Made by a program: the position numbers and the translations under genes. Below are positions 61,368 to 64,000 of a DNA stretch of 64,000 nucleotides, piece by piece. Below the pieces are notes generated by a model. That model did not search any database, was not told the DNA's origin, and worked only from the letters and a program-made list of their open reading frames with translations. The stretch lies in the NCBI GenBank assembly GCA_947442105.1, contig CANEVH010000003.1, positions 1 through 64,000 on the forward strand, written 5' to 3'. Within the stretch, counting starts at the first letter, position 1. Each line of letters begins with the position of its first letter. This DNA is from Comamonadaceae bacterium. Its GTDB lineage: Bacteria; Pseudomonadota; Gammaproteobacteria; Burkholderiales; Burkholderiaceae_C.

Positions 61368-61967
61368 TCATTTCGGTAGGGCCAGGTAATAGGACTGCAA
61401 TTGCGCAAACGCCCGGTTGCTGCCGGTTGCGCTGCGCACAGTAATGCGGTATTGCAGGCAGTTCTTCGGGTCGTTCGGGTCGCTGAGGTTGCACACAAAG
61501 GTATCGCCCAAGAATTCGATGAGGTATTGCACGCCGCTGTCGGCCAACGCAGACTTGGTGCTTGGCGTCCATGTGGCCCACGCAACGCTGGAATCTTCCC
61601 AGCGCGATTTGCAGCCCTGTAGCGTGGGCTGCGAGCACAAGCCTGCGGTGCAGGGCGAAGGGTCAGTCCTGTCGCTGTTACATGCGGCAGCACTGAAACT
61701 TCCGTTAGGCAAGCCACTGGTCGTGGAGGCCCTAAAGCCGGCGTTGACAGTGCTGGCCACCGATTGGGCCTGGGCAACGCCTTCAGCGTAGCGCAGCGCG
61801 TTTTCGAGTGACTGAACGGCCAAACTGCGGTCCAGGCTATTGGCCGCCATGCGCTCTTCCACCACCAGGCTGCGCACGGCGGCGATACCTGCCAAGGTGA
61901 CCAGCAACACCAAGATAAGTACGACGATGAGGGTGACGCCGCGTTGGCGCTGCATATTGCCGGTCAT
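61368..61967 (-). CDS. pilX: Minor pilin assembly protein PilX
   Basis: 199 aa. N-terminal PilX_N segment (RQRGVTLIVVLILVLLVTLAGIAAVRSLVVEERMAANS) without the Glu5 typical of pilins (VTLIVV), as is common for PilX. The rest contains several Cys pairs. Start is ATG 61967 or 61955 (MQRQRG). Overlaps the pilW end by 4 nt. Confidence 0.88.
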   Translation of the reverse strand: MTGNMQRQRGVTLIVVLILVLLVTLAGIAAVRSLVVEERMAANSLDRSLAVQSLENALRYAEGVAQAQSVASTVNAGFRASTTSGLPNGSFSAAACNSDRTDPSPCTAGLCSQPTLQGCKSRWEDSSVAWATWTPSTKSALADSGVQYLIEFLGDTFVCNLSDPNDPKNCLQYRITVRSATGSNRAFAQLQSYYLALPK

Positions 61968-62983
61968 TTCAGGCGGCGGCGGATGGCCAAGGTAAACGGA
62001 AAATCTTGCGTGAGCGCCTGGCTTGCGCCTGAGGTAGAGAGTCCCACGCTGTCGGGCGTGGCCAGGGTGAGCACCACGCGCACTGCCAGCACATTGGCCC
62101 AGCTGGTGACGGTGCTCGCGTCCACATAGTCGGTGTCGGTGGGGGTTCCGTTGCCGTCGCCCTGCAGATAGGTGATCTGCATGTTGGTAACGTTTTCAAG
62201 TATTTCTTGGGCGGGGGCGCTAAGCGCGGCGGTGCTTTGGGCAGACACCAGGCCCGCCCTCCACAGGGAGTACGTACTAGACGAACTCCCTCCCACACCG
62301 ATGTACCAGGCCGATGCGTTGAGTTGGTTCACAAAACCACCAGTCTTGATGGCATTGGTCGGCGCTTGGTCGGCTTGCACGGTTGTTGTTGATGCATCTT
62401 GGGCTAGCGTGAAGGTACTCACACGGGTGTCATCGCAGGCGGTGAACACCTTCCCGGATGTGGCTGTTTGCGCGGGATACACGGTAAACGTGCTGGTCCC
62501 TGCGTCATAGGCCGAAATGACGCTGGGCGAGGCGGTGCTGGCGCTCCAAACCACAATGGCGTCAGTACCGGACTTTTGGTCTCCAGAGTTGGTTCCAGTC
62601 GTTTGCGCCACGAAAGTACTACCGCCGTCGTAGCCTGTAAGCCCAGCAGACCAGTCGGACCACCAGTGCGTGCTACTGGGGTAGTCTGCAAGCACCACGT
62701 TTTCCTGCACCAAGTTGCCGCCACAAACGATGCCACCCGCTTCGCGCAAGTCGCGCCCCAAGAATTCCACCGCGAAGCGGGCGTTTTCTTGCAGCCTGGC
62801 CGCGCCCTCGATCGTTTTGTAGGAACTGCGGTTGGCCAGGTAGATCGAGATCGCGCCGGCCACCGCCACCATGCCCAGGGTGATGGAGATCATCAGCTCC
62901 ACCAAGGACAAGCCGCGCTGGCGCCCACGTGCCGAGGGCGCTTGAAGCACCTTGGCGGGAAACGGCCCCGTGAAGTAGCTCAT
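61964..62983 (-). CDS. pilW: Minor pilin PilW
   Basis: 339 aa from ATG 62983 overlapping the pilV stop (ATGA). Prepilin segment RGLSLVELMISITLGMVAVAG with Glu5, then NARFAVEFLGRDLREAGGIVCG, the PilW signature. Minor pilins form the initiation complex that carries PilY1 to the pilus tip. Confidence 0.92.
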   Translation of the reverse strand: MSYFTGPFPAKVLQAPSARGRQRGLSLVELMISITLGMVAVAGAISIYLANRSSYKTIEGAARLQENARFAVEFLGRDLREAGGIVCGGNLVQENVVLADYPSSTHWWSDWSAGLTGYDGGSTFVAQTTGTNSGDQKSGTDAIVVWSASTASPSVISAYDAGTSTFTVYPAQTATSGKVFTACDDTRVSTFTLAQDASTTTVQADQAPTNAIKTGGFVNQLNASAWYIGVGGSSSSTYSLWRAGLVSAQSTAALSAPAQEILENVTNMQITYLQGDGNGTPTDTDYVDASTVTSWANVLAVRVVLTLATPDSVGLSTSGASQALTQDFPFTLAIRRRLK

Positions 62984-63444
62984 AGCGCGCTGACCAGGTT
63001 GAGGGTTTGCGTGGCCGAGCCGCCCAGCGCGCGGCTGTCGTCCCAGTAGATATTGACGGTGCAGACAGCTGCGGTGGTGCAATTCAGGTCTGCGCAGGTG
63101 GTGCCGGCATCGCCTAGAGCGCTCTTCAATGCCGCAAACCAATTGACGCGGTCGTTGTCTGCCAGCGTAGCGGTGGCGGTGGGTGTGGCGCAAGTTTTTG
63201 TACTGACAAGATAACCGGATGGGCTGGTGATAGCGGCGTCCTTGTTGGCCCGAATGGAGTCCAAGATGTAGTTGCCCAGCATGACGGCCTTGGTGCGCTG
63301 CAAGGTGCTTTGGGTGGCTTTGAGTGCGCGCGCTTGCAGGGTAGAAAAGCCGACCAGGCCGACAGACAGGATGAGAAACGCGATCAGCACCTCCAGCAAG
63401 GCCACGCCGCGCTGGGCTTTCAAGGGCTTGGGCCTTGTTGACAT
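62980..63444 (-). CDS. pilV: Minor pilin PilV
   Basis: 154 aa, AAGGAG eight nt before the ATG. Prepilin segment QRGVALLEVLIAFLILSVGL with Glu5, then LQARALKATQSTLQRTKAVMLGNYILDSIRAN, as in PilV/MshB-type minor pilins. First gene of the minus-strand pilus run. Confidence 0.92.
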   Translation of the reverse strand: MSTRPKPLKAQRGVALLEVLIAFLILSVGLVGFSTLQARALKATQSTLQRTKAVMLGNYILDSIRANKDAAITSPSGYLVSTKTCATPTATATLADNDRVNWFAALKSALGDAGTTCADLNCTTAAVCTVNIYWDDSRALGGSATQTLNLVSAL

Positions 63445-63540
63445 GACTTCACTCCTTGGACGACTTCGCGTTTAATATGTCAAAACATTAACAAACGCCT
63501 TTAAAGTGATTGTAGTCAAAGGTTTTAAAAAGGCAACGGC

Positions 63541-64000
63541 ATGCGCAACAAACAAGTAACCGGCTTTTGCACGCCCCAGACTGGCAGGATGCGGGGCATC
63601 ACTCTGGTGGAGACCCTGGTGGTGGTAAGCATTTTGGGCATCTTGGCGGCCATTGCGGTACCTAGCTTTCAGTCCACCATTGAGACCAACCGGCGCCAAA
63701 CTTCCGCGAACCAGCTTTTTGAAGACCTGGCGTTTGCGCGCAGCGAGGCGATCAAGCGGGGGGTGCGGGTGGTGGTGTGTCCGCACACCACTGGAGCGCA
63801 GTGCAATGCGACAAACGATTGGTCGAGTGGATGGATGGTCTATGTTGACGCCAACAACGACGGGGAGTCGCAGGGAACGGAGACGACATTAAGAGTGCAT
63901 GAAGCGCTGAGTTTGCCTGCCGGATGGGCTGCGATCGACAACAACTCTGTCAAATACATCTCATTTAGCCCACTTGGCAGCATACAGTTCCCGGGCGGTG
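63541..64000 (+). CDS. fimT: FimT/GspH-type minor pilin, cut by the window edge
   Basis: Reads 153 codons to the window end without a stop. Prepilin segment RGITLVETLVVVSILGILAAIAVPSF (shown here only by its features: Gly cleavage site, Glu at +5, hydrophobic helix), then LFEDLAFARSEAIKRG, the GspH/FimT signature. Divergent from pilV with a 96-nt gap, whereas fimT is normally the first gene of the pilV-W-X operon. C-terminal GspH domain begins RVVVCPHTTGAQCN. Confidence 0.85.
   Translation, partial: MRNKQVTGFCTPQTGRMRGITLVETLVVVSILGILAAIAVPSFQSTIETNRRQTSANQLFEDLAFARSEAIKRGVRVVVCPHTTGAQCNATNDWSSGWMVYVDANNDGESQGTETTLRVHEALSLPAGWAAIDNNSVKYISFSPLGSIQFPGG

Overview
The window looks like chromosomal DNA of a betaproteobacterium of the order Burkholderiales, most likely a Comamonadaceae member (Rhodoferax/Polaromonas-like). 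Evidence: high-GC codon use; a Bug/TctC solute-binding protein next to an IclR regulator; a one-piece indolepyruvate:ferredoxin oxidoreductase of the beta-proteobacterial type; the yhdP/glnE divergent pair; and a minor-pilin/PilY1 cluster. This taxonomic call is inference from gene content. No rRNA, tRNA or CRISPR array was recognised.

Layout. 0.1-9.9 kb: Sel1-repeat protein, orphan XRE regulator, large 2-oxoacid:ferredoxin oxidoreductase whose own start is put out of frame by three tandem heptamers, Fic protein with its own inhibitory helix, PLP amino-acid deaminase, mltA, a nested 46-codon membrane peptide and a nitrilase. 9.9-16.8 kb: yhdP and glnE, divergent. 16.8-20.9 kb: lipoprotein, a heavily decayed fumarylacetoacetate-hydrolase pseudogene, a double-domain DsbA/HCCA-isomerase protein, MarC and a VOC protein. 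21.0-25.7 kb: a probable copper cluster (DUF2946, YcnI-like, PCuAC chaperone, second DUF2946, TonB-dependent receptor broken by a 1-nt frameshift). 25.9-28.2 kb: SIMPL protein and an isolated GDP-mannose 4,6-dehydratase in AT-rich surroundings. 28.5-33.3 kb: a minus-strand run with a Tat-exported gluconate-dehydrogenase-subunit-3-like protein, its GMC flavoprotein partner, an RHH regulator, GloA, cytochrome c, a second glyoxalase-fold protein and a 2OG-Fe(II) oxygenase.

33.5-46.8 kb is the most interesting part: one 13-kb minus-strand defence operon in which a type I restriction-modification system is spread over the whole length (hsdR first, hsdS in the middle, hsdM last). Between the subunits lie an AlbA_2/Schlafen-type regulator, a class III Fic protein, a broken KilA-N gene, DinD, a 44-codon gene coupled to hsdS, a 21-codon RhuM remnant, an AAA ATPase/TOPRIM pair, an intact RhuM and a DUF1016 nuclease. 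Many neighbours overlap by 4-10 nt. Remnants and direct repeats show that modules have been swapped in and out.

47.0-55.0 kb: adenosine deaminase, a DUF805 membrane protein, CapA-type protein, then a probable sulfoacetate catabolic set (acyl-CoA ligase, CoA-acylating sulfoacetaldehyde dehydrogenase, Bug binding protein, IclR). 55.3-64.0 kb: a FimV-like exported protein with four WVxY repeats, then type IV pilus genes pilV-pilW-pilX-pilY1-pilE on the minus strand and a divergent fimT/gspH-type pilin that runs off the right edge.
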